Positions 20,714 to 31,814 of a DNA stretch of 64,000 nt are shown here, piece by piece; the stretch's first letter is position 1; each line of letters starts with the position of its first letter. The notes under the pieces are model-generated. The model was given only the letters and a program-made list of their open reading frames with translations. It made no database searches and was not told the DNA's origin. The DNA lies in the NCBI RefSeq assembly GCF_009763805.1, contig NZ_CP046804.1:2418001-2482000 (forward strand). Reading direction: 5' to 3'. Origin of the DNA: Vibrio cidicii. Its GTDB lineage: Bacteria; Pseudomonadota; Gammaproteobacteria; Enterobacterales; Vibrionaceae. Position numbers and translations under genes: made by a program.

Positions 20714-20858
20714 AGGAACTAGGAAAGCGAGGAACTGGGTTCTGGGTTCTGGGTTCTGGGTTCTGGGTGCTAGGTGCTAGGTGCTAGGTGCTAGGTGCTA
20801 GGTGCTAGGTGCTAGGTGCTAGGAGCTAGGAGCTAGGAGCTAGGAGCTAGGAGCTAGG
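20714..20858. repeat. Heptanucleotide tandem array
   Basis: Seventeen contiguous seven-base units run from 20737 to 20855: GGGTTCT four times, GGGTGCT once, AGGTGCT seven times and AGGAGCT five times. Degenerate units (AGGAACT, AGGAAAG) precede them from 20714. The three blocks differ by one or two bases, as expected for stepwise expansion of successive variants. The array starts three bases after the stop of the PIN-PhoH gene and ends before a bidirectional terminator. Confidence 0.95.
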
Positions 20859-20898
20859 TTACTCATAAATGAATAAACGAGACAAGAGTGAGCTTAAA

Positions 20899-20925
20899 AA
20901 AGGGGGCGATCATTTCGCCCCCTTT
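20899..20925. terminator. Bidirectional terminator between the phoH-like gene and tldD
   Basis: An 11-bp stem (AAAGGGGGCGA at 20899-20909 with TCGCCCCCTTT at 20915-20925) has A runs on the left and T on the right, so it can act for both convergent genes. Confidence 0.85.
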
Positions 20926-20943
20926 CGTTATTACTGTGTGGAA

Positions 20944-22389
20944 TTATTCCGTGCCGCCTACCGTGATGGAGTCGAGTTTCAGGGTCGGTTGCCCCACACC
21001 AACCGGAATACTCTGCCCGGCTTTGCCACACACGCCCACACCGCGATCGATGCCGAGATCGTTGCCGACCATCGACACTTGCTGCATCGCTTCAATCCCA
21101 GAACCAATCAAGGTCGCACCTTTGACCGGGCGAGTGATCTTGCCGTTTTCGATTAAATACGCTTCCGAGGTTGAGAAAACAAATTTACCGGAAGTGATGT
21201 CTACCTGACCGCCACCGAAGTTAGGCGCGTACAAGCCTTTTTTCACCGTGGCGATGATCTCTTCCGGCGTGTGCTGACCCGGCAGCATGTAAGTGTTGGT
21301 CATGCGCGGCATCGGCAGGTGAGCGTAAGATTCACGGCGACCGTTACCCGTTGGGTTCACGCCCATCAAACGTGCGTTGAGCTTATCTTGCATGTAGCCT
21401 TGCAAAACGCCGTTTTCAATCAGGGTGTTGTATTGACCATTTACCCCTTCGTCATCCACGTTCAAAGAACCACGCAGATCTTTGAGTGTGCCGTCATCGA
21501 CAATGGTACACAGTGGCGAGGTCACCTGACTGCCGATTTTGCCGGAGAAGACGGAAGAGCCTTTACGGTTGAAATCTCCTTCTAAACCATGGCCGACCGC
21601 TTCATGCAGCAGTACGCCCGGCCAGCCCGAACCGAGCACCACAGGCATGGTTCCCGCTGGCGCTGCGTCGGCTTCAAGATTGACCAGCGCCATGCGAATC
21701 GCTTCATCAGCAAAGTGGAACGCGCGTTGCACGCCATCTTCTTCACCGATAAAGAAATCGTAGCCAAAACGGCCACCACCACCCGAGCTGCCACGCTCAC
21801 GGCGATCGCCTTTTTCCGCCAATACGCTAATGGATAATCTCACCAGCGGGCGCACATCGCCTGCGTAAGTACCATCGGTTGCGGCAACCAGCATCTGTTC
21901 ATGCACGCCGCTTAAGCTGATCGACACCTCTTTGACAAGCGGCTCTTTGGTGCGAATATAGGCATCGAGCGATTTAAGCAGTTCGGTTTTTTGCTGTTTT
22001 TCCCAGCATGCGAGTGGATTGAGCGCCGCATAATAGTGCTGATTATCGCTACGGCGAAAGGCTTGCACTTGACCATTTTGCCCTTGCTGGGCAATACCGC
22101 GCGCGGCAAGAGCACTTTGACGCAAACCGTCCAACTGAATTTGGTCGGCATAGGCAAAACCGGTTTTCTCACCCGTCACCGCACGCACACCGACACCACA
22201 ATCAATATTGAAAGAACCGTCTTTGATGATGCTGTCTTCCAGCACTAAAGATTCGTGCCAGCTGGACTGAAAATAGATGTCGGCATAGTCAATTTGGCGC
22301 GTTGCAATGCTGCTTAACGTCTCCGCCACGTCCTGCGCTGTTAGACCTCCCGGTGCTAACAGTGCCTCTTCTACTTGATTAATACTCAT
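20944..22389 (-). CDS. tldD: Metalloprotease TldD
   Basis: A 481-residue subunit of the TldD/TldE protease, which degrades unfolded peptides and matures microcins such as MccB17 and CcdA in E. coli. The metal-binding HExxxH motif is HEAVGH at residues 262-267, present in TldD and absent in TldE, so this is the catalytic subunit. Length agrees with E. coli TldD (481). The start codon overlaps the stop of the upstream nitrilase gene (ATGA), so both belong to the yhdP-nit-tldD transcript. The partner tldE (pmbA) is not in the window. Confidence 0.96.
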   Translation of the reverse strand: MSINQVEEALLAPGGLTAQDVAETLSSIATRQIDYADIYFQSSWHESLVLEDSIIKDGSFNIDCGVGVRAVTGEKTGFAYADQIQLDGLRQSALAARGIAQQGQNGQVQAFRRSDNQHYYAALNPLACWEKQQKTELLKSLDAYIRTKEPLVKEVSISLSGVHEQMLVAATDGTYAGDVRPLVRLSISVLAEKGDRRERGSSGGGGRFGYDFFIGEEDGVQRAFHFADEAIRMALVNLEADAAPAGTMPVVLGSGWPGVLLHEAVGHGLEGDFNRKGSSVFSGKIGSQVTSPLCTIVDDGTLKDLRGSLNVDDEGVNGQYNTLIENGVLQGYMQDKLNARLMGVNPTGNGRRESYAHLPMPRMTNTYMLPGQHTPEEIIATVKKGLYAPNFGGGQVDITSGKFVFSTSEAYLIENGKITRPVKGATLIGSGIEAMQQVSMVGNDLGIDRGVGVCGKAGQSIPVGVGQPTLKLDSITVGGTE

Positions 22390-23222
22390 AAGCTTGGCTC
22401 TGCTTTTTTATTTAGTAAATGGGTAAAACGACCATGCTGAGCAACGGGCATGTTTTGTCGAATCTTCTCGCTATAGGCTAAATCAATCTCGGCAACAAGC
22501 AAGTCGCCCTGTTGTGGGAATTGCGCCACCACACTTCCCCACGGGTCAATCACCATCGAATGACCCCACGTTTCTCGCTTGGCGGTGTGCTGGCCACCTT
22601 GCCCCGCGGCAATCACCCAGGTTTGTGTTTCGATGGCGCGGGCTCTGAGCAGTACTTCCCAGTGCGCTTCGCCAGTGACGGCGGTAAAGGCCGCAGGCAC
22701 CAAGATTATTTGCGCGCCTTGCTCGCGCAGCGCTTGGTAGAGCGCAGGAAAACGCAAATCGTAGCAGATGCTCAGACCAAGTTTGCCAACCGGCGTCTCC
22801 ACCACGCAAATTTCATTGCCGGGTTGAAAACTGTCGGACTCGCGATAGCTACCATGACCATCGGCGACATCGACATCGAACATGTGCAGTTTGCTGTAAT
22901 AGCCTAAACGCTCACCATCGGGACCAAACACCAGACTGGTGGTGGTCACGCCAGTGGCGCGGCGGATCGGCATACTGCCGACCACCAAGGTGATCTGCAG
23001 GCTTTGCGCCAACTGCGCCAAAGCGCGTTGCAGCGGCCCCTCTCCCAGCACTTCCGCATGCTGGTGGTAAGCTTGTTTGTCAGCAAACAGCAGCGCATTT
23101 TCCGGTGTCACCACCAGTTTCGCCCCTTGTTTGGCCGCCTGCTCACAGCCGCGCTGAATCGCCGCCAGATTCGCTGCGGGTTCGGCGCTTGAGGTCATCT
23201 GAATAATGGCAATCCTTTCCAT
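22386..23222 (-). CDS. Nitrilase-superfamily carbon-nitrogen hydrolase
   Basis: A 278-residue amidase of the Nit1/Nit2 branch of the nitrilase superfamily. The catalytic triad is Glu41 (TPENAL), Lys111 (YSKLHMFDV) and Cys153 (SICYDLRFP). Members of this branch hydrolyse deaminated glutathione or omega-amidates in a metabolite-repair role; this is the likely activity but it was not tested. The gene lies between yhdP and tldD with an overlap with tldD, a conserved order in Vibrio and other gammaproteobacteria. Confidence 0.88.
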   Translation of the reverse strand: MERIAIIQMTSSAEPAANLAAIQRGCEQAAKQGAKLVVTPENALLFADKQAYHQHAEVLGEGPLQRALAQLAQSLQITLVVGSMPIRRATGVTTTSLVFGPDGERLGYYSKLHMFDVDVADGHGSYRESDSFQPGNEICVVETPVGKLGLSICYDLRFPALYQALREQGAQIILVPAAFTAVTGEAHWEVLLRARAIETQTWVIAAGQGGQHTAKRETWGHSMVIDPWGSVVAQFPQQGDLLVAEIDLAYSEKIRQNMPVAQHGRFTHLLNKKAEPSL

Positions 23223-23231
23223 TGCACACTC

Positions 23232-26200
23232 CTATTGTTGCACTTCGCTGCGCATTTTCTCTGGCAGGGTAAACTCGCCGCGGCTACGGGAAATCTCTTT
23301 TACCGTCGGCGCTTCGAGCGGCCCTTTGACTTCGTAGTTAACCTGCGTAAACACCTCAACCACGGGCGAGATCACCGTCGAGATCGCCAGTACGTACAGC
23401 GCGGTTTGCGGCGCTACGGCAAACGCCGTCAGAATCGGAAGGCCCGAGGTAACATCGGGAATAAACTGCACTTCAGCATCGACCGTACGCTGCCCCATGT
23501 CCGCCAAACCGCGAATGCGCATTTCACCGGCCAGCGCATCCATAAAAATGTCGTTAGTAACAAACACACCATCTTGAATTTTGCCGGTGCCTTTGATCGA
23601 GTTAAACGCCATACCCTGATCAAACACGTCGGTAAAATCGAGCTGCATTTTACGGATGATCGAGTCTAGACTGAATAGCCCCAGTAGACGCGCCGCGCCG
23701 CTCACATCGGAGATCACTCCTTTGCCAAACTCGCTCTGCACTTCACCATCTAAGGTGCTGACACGCATCGACCAAGGTGCGCCATCCCACTCCACTTGCG
23801 AGGTGATCTCAAACGGCGCTTTTTGGATCCCCGAGGTAATACCAAAACGCTCCATCAAGTCGCTGTTATTTTCACCGCTCACTTTGAGATTCATTTGAGA
23901 GTGACTGCGCTCGCCATCCAGCATCCAGCGCCCGCTCACATCCACCTGACTATTGCCACTGGCGAGCTTGAGCTGTTTCCACTCCAGCGCGTTACCTTGA
24001 CGCTGCAAATCGACGTTAACAGTACCGACTTTGTAGCCTTGCAACCAAAAATCATCAATGTTGAGAGTCAGATTCGGCATAGCTTGGTGGAACTGGCGAT
24101 CAAAATCGCTGATGAGCGGCGCATCTTCACTTTCTGCGGTCAATAGTGATTCTTGCTTGGCTTTTTTCTCATCCAAACCGGGAATATAGAGGTGCAGTTT
24201 CTCCAACGATACCGCTAAGTCATAAGGTTCAAGATAGTGTGCTTTGCCGTCGACTTCCTGACTTTTCACCTCAAGTTGCCAACTGAGGTTCTTTTTACGT
24301 GCAGAGAAATCCACATCGTGGAACTCAATCCCCGCAAGGCGCAAGGTTGGCGTTTCCAATTTGACTCGAGTCGGTAGCGGAATTTCTGGCGTTTGCATTC
24401 CGTCAAGCGCGGATTGATTGCTCGCGGGCTTCGCCATCACCACATCCAGCCACTCATCAAAATCAAAGTAGTCAGTGCGGATCAACGCATGATGCCCCAC
24501 CACTGGGCTGATTTTGAACCCACCATTACCCAGTACTAGGTTGGTCGCGGTCAACTGCGGCACTTTACCGGTAATGTCGATTTCGGTTTGATATTTCGCA
24601 TTGGGAAGTTGCAGACGCGCGGTGATCGACTCTTGATTACCCGAGGCTTGCAGCCGCGCATTCCAGTTTTCACCCACCGATTTATTGAGTGGATACGGGT
24701 AGCGACTGGCGACGCGATCCAACTTAGCGCTGAGATCTAACTGATAAGTAAAACCGACGTCATTGAGCTGCAAATCAATGTCCATCAACCAAGGCGCATG
24801 GCCGGAAAGCCGCCCTAGCCATTGCTCGCCGACATAAGGAACCAGCGGCTTCACATCCCAGTCTGCCACGGTGTTGATCTTAACGCTGTAGCCGTAATCG
24901 GCGCTTTCACCAGCAAAATCGATGGCGATGTTCTGCTTGAGCAACTTGGCCGACAAACCGGAGGCTTTCACCACATCGTTGTCGAACTCAATCCGTCCGG
25001 AGACTTTTTCCAATGCCATCGGCGGCGCATCAATATCGACATGATTGCCTTTCAGATCGGCGTAGCCCCACGCACGCGGCTCTTTGCTGCTCTCAAAGGG
25101 AATATTGAGTTGGAACTGCGAGACTACTGGCCCTTTGACTTGTAATGCTGTGAGTGCAGCGCCGACAGAGTCCACCAACGGCGTCGCGGTCATGTAATCA
25201 CGCACCGCATTGCCTTCCGCCGTGGCACTCGCCTCAATTTCAATATGCCCACCTTCAGCCAGTTCCGGAATACGTCCGGTGATACGCGATGCTTGCACCT
25301 CTTTTAAGGTCGCCGATTTCGAATCAAGGTACATGGCATCGTTTTGGAACAACAGATCCATCTGCAAATCCGTTATCGGCGGCCACGCGGTATCAAAACT
25401 GAATTTCCCCTCTTGCAAACCGACCCAAGCTTGGAACATGCCATCGTTGTCTCGGTAAGGGAACTGACCAAGTTCACCGTACCAAAGCAGCTTGGCGGTA
25501 TTGACTTTACCACCTTGGATTGCACTGGAGAGATAGTCGGTTAACTCGCGCCCAAGCGCCAACGTCGGCAAATAACGCCACGTTTCGCCAGCATTGTAAG
25601 CGTCGGCTTCGGCATAAAATGAGAGGAACGGACTCTGGTTGTCTGGGAAGTCTAAACGAAACTCGCCCAACACTTGCAAATCTGGTGTGGCGGCGGTCAC
25701 CTTGTCGGCCCATAGTCGCCAGCCACCAGTATAGTTTTGCCACACAAGGTCAACTTGCCCTTGCTTGATATTGAGCGGCGCCTGAAACACATCTCCGTAC
25801 GGAAACACATCATCAATCACCGCCAAAGAGACTTTGGCTTGCGTCGGCGTGCCGAAAATTGAACCTGTTACATTGTGAAAACCCGGCAACAGCTCCCACT
25901 GCTGCATGGCTAAGGAATCGACTTCTGCCGAGTAGCGCAGTGAATCAAGCCCATCGCTCATTTTAAGGCGAATGTCTTCAATCAGCCCTTTTGGCTCCAG
26001 TTTGGCCAACACATCGGTCACCTCGGTAGAGTCGGGCATCAATTTAACCAACGGCAGCAAGGCCTGAATGCTCAGTTGCGAGAGGTTTAACGTCCAACCT
26101 TGTGGCTGCCAATCAAAGGCGACATCCAGCTTCGGCCAGTCGGTTTCGTCGGTGCGCAGACTCAGTGAGTGACCATTTACTTTCCACCCTTCTTTATCGG

Positions 26201-27122
26201 GAGAAAGCTTGAATACTCCCGATTCGAGGATCAGCGCATGGCGATTTTTTTCACTCCAGATCAGCTCGGAAGGCAACAATTCCACATAGGCATTACGCGG
26301 CTTCGAGTGCTGCAGGGTCAGCCAAGACTTAAGGCTCACCTTGCCAGATTCAATCCCACTCTCGCTTTTCATATAGCGGGTTAGCCAAGGCGTTACGGAA
26401 ATCTCCTCGGCATTAACGTAAAACTCCCCACTGACATCCAAAAGCGAACCGTGGTCGACAAAGTTAGCGGTCACTAACAGTGCATTGAGATTGGTGCCAG
26501 CAATGCTGACCACCCCTTCCGCTAAGTGGTGCGCACCTTGATTACGCCAACGCAGCTTCTCAATATCCAGTCGGCGATTTTCGCCCGACACCGAGCGATA
26601 CCAGATTTTCGATTGCGTGAGCGATACCTCTTCAAGCTGCCTGAGCAACAAGCTATCGAGCCGTTCAATCAGTTGCGAGGTTTTACTGTCTATCTCAGGT
26701 TGTGCAGCGACTTGACGGCTTTCGGATGGTGGCGGAATCAGGTTTAACGAGCGCACATCCAAAGCCAGACCATTGAGATCGAGATTGGCAACCACTGGCT
26801 GTAAAGTTAGTAAAGATTGGAGTAAATCGAACTCGACGTAGATTTCATCCACCGACAAGTTGATCTCTTGTTCACCGGGCATTTGCGCCTCAAGCCCATG
26901 CAGCGCCACCGAAGGGTGGCTATTGCGCCAAGCGCCAGCCACACTGCGGATCGCCACATCAAGGCCTGTACCCTGCTTCACCCAAGTGGTGATTTCTTGC
27001 TGAAAATGGTTCATGCGCGGCAGAGCGATCCGCAGCGCAGTGACAGTGATAGCCAGCAGCAGTAGGGCTGACACGATCAGCCACAGCAGCGCTCGCCCAA
27101 GGCGGGTAACAACAGAGATCAC
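23232..27122 (-). CDS. yhdP: AsmA-like phospholipid transport protein YhdP
   Basis: A 1296-residue protein of the YhdP/TamB/YdbH group, which form long bridges across the periplasm and carry phospholipids to the outer membrane. A single N-terminal transmembrane helix lies near residues 10-32, followed by a long beta-rich periplasmic body with an AsmA-type C-terminal region (GAARLLGLFSLDSI, then FNSIKGTGKIQDGVF). Length is close to E. coli YhdP (1266). The gene begins ten bases after the rng stop, so it is part of the maf-rng-yhdP-nit-tldD cluster. The frame is intact over 3.9 kb. Confidence 0.92.
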   Translation of the reverse strand: MISVVTRLGRALLWLIVSALLLLAITVTALRIALPRMNHFQQEITTWVKQGTGLDVAIRSVAGAWRNSHPSVALHGLEAQMPGEQEINLSVDEIYVEFDLLQSLLTLQPVVANLDLNGLALDVRSLNLIPPPSESRQVAAQPEIDSKTSQLIERLDSLLLRQLEEVSLTQSKIWYRSVSGENRRLDIEKLRWRNQGAHHLAEGVVSIAGTNLNALLVTANFVDHGSLLDVSGEFYVNAEEISVTPWLTRYMKSESGIESGKVSLKSWLTLQHSKPRNAYVELLPSELIWSEKNRHALILESGVFKLSPDKEGWKVNGHSLSLRTDETDWPKLDVAFDWQPQGWTLNLSQLSIQALLPLVKLMPDSTEVTDVLAKLEPKGLIEDIRLKMSDGLDSLRYSAEVDSLAMQQWELLPGFHNVTGSIFGTPTQAKVSLAVIDDVFPYGDVFQAPLNIKQGQVDLVWQNYTGGWRLWADKVTAATPDLQVLGEFRLDFPDNQSPFLSFYAEADAYNAGETWRYLPTLALGRELTDYLSSAIQGGKVNTAKLLWYGELGQFPYRDNDGMFQAWVGLQEGKFSFDTAWPPITDLQMDLLFQNDAMYLDSKSATLKEVQASRITGRIPELAEGGHIEIEASATAEGNAVRDYMTATPLVDSVGAALTALQVKGPVVSQFQLNIPFESSKEPRAWGYADLKGNHVDIDAPPMALEKVSGRIEFDNDVVKASGLSAKLLKQNIAIDFAGESADYGYSVKINTVADWDVKPLVPYVGEQWLGRLSGHAPWLMDIDLQLNDVGFTYQLDLSAKLDRVASRYPYPLNKSVGENWNARLQASGNQESITARLQLPNAKYQTEIDITGKVPQLTATNLVLGNGGFKISPVVGHHALIRTDYFDFDEWLDVVMAKPASNQSALDGMQTPEIPLPTRVKLETPTLRLAGIEFHDVDFSARKKNLSWQLEVKSQEVDGKAHYLEPYDLAVSLEKLHLYIPGLDEKKAKQESLLTAESEDAPLISDFDRQFHQAMPNLTLNIDDFWLQGYKVGTVNVDLQRQGNALEWKQLKLASGNSQVDVSGRWMLDGERSHSQMNLKVSGENNSDLMERFGITSGIQKAPFEITSQVEWDGAPWSMRVSTLDGEVQSEFGKGVISDVSGAARLLGLFSLDSIIRKMQLDFTDVFDQGMAFNSIKGTGKIQDGVFVTNDIFMDALAGEMRIRGLADMGQRTVDAEVQFIPDVTSGLPILTAFAVAPQTALYVLAISTVISPVVEVFTQVNYEVKGPLEAPTVKEISRSRGEFTLPEKMRSEVQQ

Positions 27123-27132
27123 AAATTTTCCA

Positions 27133-28601
27133 TTACATCATCACGACATCAAACTGCTCTTGAATGTACAAAGGCTCCGCTTGAATACGTACTTGCTTAC
27201 CAATAAACACTTCCAACTCAGCCAAGGCATGCGACTCTTCACCGTGCAGGGCATCGGCCACCGCTGGCGACGCATACACGACAAACTTGTCGGCGTCGTA
27301 AGCGCGGTTCACTCGCGTAATTTCTCGCAGGATTTCGTAGCAGACGGTTTCGACCGTTTTCACGCTACCGCGCCCTTCACAAGTTGGACAACTGGAGCAA
27401 AGAATATGTTCGATACTTTCTCGCGTACGCTTACGCGTCATCTCCACCAAACCAAGCTGAGTAAAGCCGTTGATGTTGGTTTTCACTCTGTCTTTGCTCA
27501 GCGCATTTTCCAACGAGGTAAGTACCCGCTTACGGTGCTCTTCAGAAGTCATATCGATAAAGTCGATAATGATAATGCCGCCTAGGTTGCGCAAACGCAG
27601 TTGACGGGCGATGGCTTGGGTCGCTTCGATGTTGGTGTTAAAAATCGTCTCTTCGAGATTACGGCGACCAACAAACGCCCCGGTATTGATGTCCACCGTG
27701 GTCATGGCTTCGGTCTGGTCGATGATCAGATAGCCGCCAGATTTAAGCTCAACTTTGCGTTCCAAAGAACGTTGCACTTCGTTCTCGGTATCGTACATGT
27801 CGAAGATCGGTTTATCGCCTTCGTAGAGTTCAAGCTTATCGGTCAACTCCGGCACGTACTCAGAGGTAAACTCTTTCAGGTATTCGAATTCCTGACGGGA
27901 GTCGACCAGAATCTTATCCAGCTCAGTGCCCACAAAATCGCGCAAAATACGTTGTGCCAGGCCCAATTCGCCATACAGGGTAGAACGAGTCTTGTATTTC
28001 GCCCGGCGCTCCATCACCTTGTTCCACAAACGTTTGAGAAAGGCTGCATCTTGTGAGAGCTCTTTTTCATCCGCCCCTTCAGCGGCAGTGCGAATGATAA
28101 AGCCGCCGTGTTCATCGCAGTAGTGAGTAACAATGCGCTTAAGGCGCTCTCGCTCGGTTTCGCTTTCGATACGTTGCGACACGCCGACGTGGCTGGCCCC
28201 CGGCATAAAGACTAAATAACGCGATGGAAGAGTAATGTCGGTGGTTAGACGGGCACCTTTGGTACCGAGCGGATCTTTAACCACTTGCACGACGATGTCT
28301 TGCCCTTGGCGCACCAGTTCAGAAATGTCGCGCACCTGAAATTGCTGTTTTTCATTTTCGGCGACGCACTCGGTGTGCGGGACAATATCGGAGGCGTGAA
28401 GAAAGGCGGCTTTATCCAAGCCGATGTCGACAAAGGCGGCCTGCATGCCCGGCAGAACCCGGCTGACCTTACCTTTATAGATGTTACCGACGATGCCACG
28501 ACGAGCTTCGCGTTCAATATGAACTTCTTGTAGTACTCCACCTTCAATCATGGCCACGCGAGTTTCACTCGGGTCACGTTAAGCAGCAACTCTGCACTCA
28601 T
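27133..28601 (-). CDS. rng: Ribonuclease G, apparent frameshift near the start
   Basis: RNase G matures the 5' end of 16S rRNA and cleaves some mRNAs. The body matches the family throughout: GNIYKGKVSRVLPGMQAAFVDIG (split S1 domain), AEGADEKEL, the DNase-I-like catalytic pair in VDINTGAFVG and IIIIDFIDM, and the zinc cysteines CPTCEGRG. The open frame starts only at 28557, but ATG at 28601 (MSAELLLNVT) after GAGG is the family start. Adding one C in the run at about 28571-28573 (GGG on the plus strand) restores NVTPSETRVAM and gives 489 residues, the exact E. coli length. This is a deletion, unlike the other frameshifts here. Confidence 0.92.
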
Positions 28602-28622
28602 GTGCGCACCTCAGTTTAAAAA

Positions 28623-29184
28623 TTATAAGAATTCGTGCAGCAGCTGGTCAGTTTCAAACAGAGGGAGTCCTACGACAGCGTGATAGCTGCCCTCAATACG
28701 GGTAACAAAACGTCCACCCAAACCTTGAATTCCATAACTGCCAGCTTTATCGCATGGTTCACCTGACTGCCAGTATTGTTCGATTTCTTCGTCTGTCAGG
28801 GCTTTAAACCACACCTCTGTCGTTACCACGACTGAGCGTTGTTTGTTGGATGTCACGACAGTCACCGCCGTCATCACCTGATGACGACGATTTGAAAGCT
28901 GTTTAAGCATGCGCTTCGCATCGTCAAGATGCTGCGGTTTCTCTAACACTTGTTCATCACAGACCACGACAGTATCCGAGCCAATCACCACACTCTCAGC
29001 GCTGACCAAAGCAAGTCCTGCGAGCGCCTTTTCCTGCGACAAACGCAGTACGTATTCGGCAGGAGATTCATGCTCTGCTTTGGCTTCTGCGATATTTGGC
29101 ACCACAATCGAAAAATCATGACCAAGCTGGGACAACAGCTCTTTGCGTCTTGGAGAAACCCGACGCGAGCACCAATTGGCTCAT
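28623..29184 (-). CDS. maf: Maf-family nucleotide pyrophosphatase, apparent frameshift
   Basis: A house-cleaning nucleoside triphosphate pyrophosphatase (Maf/YhdE type) that hydrolyses non-canonical nucleotides such as dTTP/UTP analogues. The body has GSDTVVVCDEQVLEKP and the DKAGSYGIQGLGG segment. The first 20 residues are in another frame. Removing one base in GAAAC at 29155-29159 gives MSQLVLASGSPRRKELLSQL, the Maf signature GSPRR, and 186 residues. Start 29184 has AAGG at good spacing; an ATG at 29190 overlapping the mreD stop is the alternative. It lies between mreD and rng, a conserved order. Confidence 0.9.
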
Positions 29185-29189
29185 GCTCA

Positions 29190-29678
29190 TTACCTTACAT
29201 GCCAGTGGCGACGTATCCGTCGCATCAATAAAAACACCCATGGCCAAAGTATACAGTTAATTACCGCAGTCCATAGCGATAATGGATTGAATACCACGTC
29301 CTGGATCAAATATTCTCCACAGAATATCAGCACTTCTAGTGTGGCACTCAAGCCCGCCACCAGCATGGCTTGTTGCCAGAGCGCCATATTGCGGATTAGC
29401 AAAAAATTCAGTGCAACCAAATAGATGACGATAGACATCATCATGCCGCGTATGCCTAAGGTCGAGCCGATCAGAAGATCCCACAACAGGCCAAGGATCA
29501 GCGCGCTGCCGACATTGACGCGGTGCGGCAATGCCAATACCCAGTAGCAGGTGACCAGCAGCAACCACGACGGACGAAACAGATCCAAACTGCCCGGCCA
29601 AGGGATGGTTTGCAGCACCAGCGCGACAAAAAAGCTTAGGCCGATCACTATTTGGCTACGTAACACACTATTCGCCAT
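29190..29678 (-). CDS. mreD: Rod shape-determining protein MreD
   Basis: A 162-residue inner-membrane protein of the elongasome that works with MreB and MreC in rod-shaped growth. It is almost entirely hydrophobic with about five membrane helices and ends in a basic tail (RRIRRHWHVR), as in other gammaproteobacterial MreD. Its start overlaps the end of mreC, and the next gene maf begins at or just after its stop, so the mreBCD-maf-rng order is intact. Confidence 0.93.
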   Translation of the reverse strand: MANSVLRSQIVIGLSFFVALVLQTIPWPGSLDLFRPSWLLLVTCYWVLALPHRVNVGSALILGLLWDLLIGSTLGIRGMMMSIVIYLVALNFLLIRNMALWQQAMLVAGLSATLEVLIFCGEYLIQDVVFNPLSLWTAVINCILWPWVFLLMRRIRRHWHVR

Positions 29679-30558
29679 CGCTTACCTCTTGTGTCACTTG
29701 CTCACTGTTATTGGCATCCAATACTTTGTGCTGGCGATCTTCATTTGGCCACACCAAAAGCAGATATCGCAGGCGGTCAAATTCCACCACTGGCTTAGCT
29801 TTAATCGCCGCGAATTCACGTCGAGTATCATGCTCGACCGAGGTGACATGCGCCACAGGGTAGCCTTCAGGGTAAACCCCTCCAAGACCCGAAGTCACCA
29901 GCAGATCGTCCACCTGAATATCGGTACTGGTTGGGATGTATTCCAACTGGATCTCATCGATTTCACCGTTGCCCGATGCAATCACGCGAATATCGTTGCG
30001 GATCACTTGCACTGGAATGGCGTTTTTCGCGTCAGTGAGCAACAAAACACGGCTGTTGTGCGCCGCCACAAACGTGACTTGCCCGACGATGCCTTTTTCG
30101 TTGATCACTGGCTGGCCGACATACACACCGTCGATACGACCTTTATCAATCACCACTTGATGACGATAAGGAGAGGTGTCCACCGCCATCACTTCCGTGA
30201 CCATTTTCTTTTCATCGCGCACAAAAGAGGAGCCGAGCAGCTTACGTAAGCGCAGGTTTTCCTCTTTGTATTGATCAAGCAGCAGTAAGTCGCTGCGCAG
30301 ACGCAACACTTCACGCCTTAAGTTTTGGTTGCCTTCCAACAATGACTGCTGGGTATTAAAACGCTCGTACACCCCATCAAACATAGTACGTGGCAAATCC
30401 GCCGTGTACTGAATCGGTGCAACTAAGCTATTGAGAAAGTATCGAACACCCGAGAATGCGTCTAAACGGTTGTCTGCAAACATCAAACTGGCGGATGCGA
30501 TCACTGCAAACAATAGACGCAACTGTAGAGAAGGGCCTCTACCAAAGATTGGCTTCAT
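29668..30558 (-). CDS. mreC: Rod shape-determining protein MreC
   Basis: A 296-residue bitopic protein that links MreB filaments to the cell-wall synthases in the periplasm. The N-terminal signal anchor lies near residues 10-26 (LRLLFAVIASASLMFA), followed by a coiled coil (about 75-112) and the beta-rich MreC domain containing DTSPYRHQVVIDKGR and VYPEGYPVAHVTSV. It follows mreB after 61 bases and overlaps mreD by about 11 bases. Confidence 0.95.
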   Translation of the reverse strand: MKPIFGRGPSLQLRLLFAVIASASLMFADNRLDAFSGVRYFLNSLVAPIQYTADLPRTMFDGVYERFNTQQSLLEGNQNLRREVLRLRSDLLLLDQYKEENLRLRKLLGSSFVRDEKKMVTEVMAVDTSPYRHQVVIDKGRIDGVYVGQPVINEKGIVGQVTFVAAHNSRVLLLTDAKNAIPVQVIRNDIRVIASGNGEIDEIQLEYIPTSTDIQVDDLLVTSGLGGVYPEGYPVAHVTSVEHDTRREFAAIKAKPVVEFDRLRYLLLVWPNEDRQHKVLDANNSEQVTQEVSDGE

Positions 30559-30619
30559 TGTGTTTTAGAACCTTAGGTTTGTCAGCTTGGGCAAGCCGCG
30601 CTTACCCAAGCCGTGACCA

Positions 30620-31672
<1,053 letters not shown>

Positions 31673-31717
31673 TCATCCTGCAAGAAAAATAGAAGATAAA
31701 AATTGCCCTAAATGTAC

Positions 31718-31746
31718 CAATGCCTTGCTATCACAGCAAGGCATTG
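31718..31746. repeat. Perfect 12-bp hairpin between mshQ and mreB
   Basis: CAATGCCTTGCT (31718-31729) and its exact complement (31735-31746) flank the loop ATCAC. Neither side has a T run, so it is not a classical terminator. It could end or stabilise the mshQ transcript or structure the mreB leader. Confidence 0.8.
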
Positions 31747-31814
31747 ACGTATAAACATGGGTACAAACGCTCAATTTCTTACAGATTCCTTACTTAGCGC
31801 AAAAAAAGCGCTCA

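Noticed and set aside
20737..20855. CRISPR array
   Set aside because: The repeats are contiguous seven-base units with no spacers.
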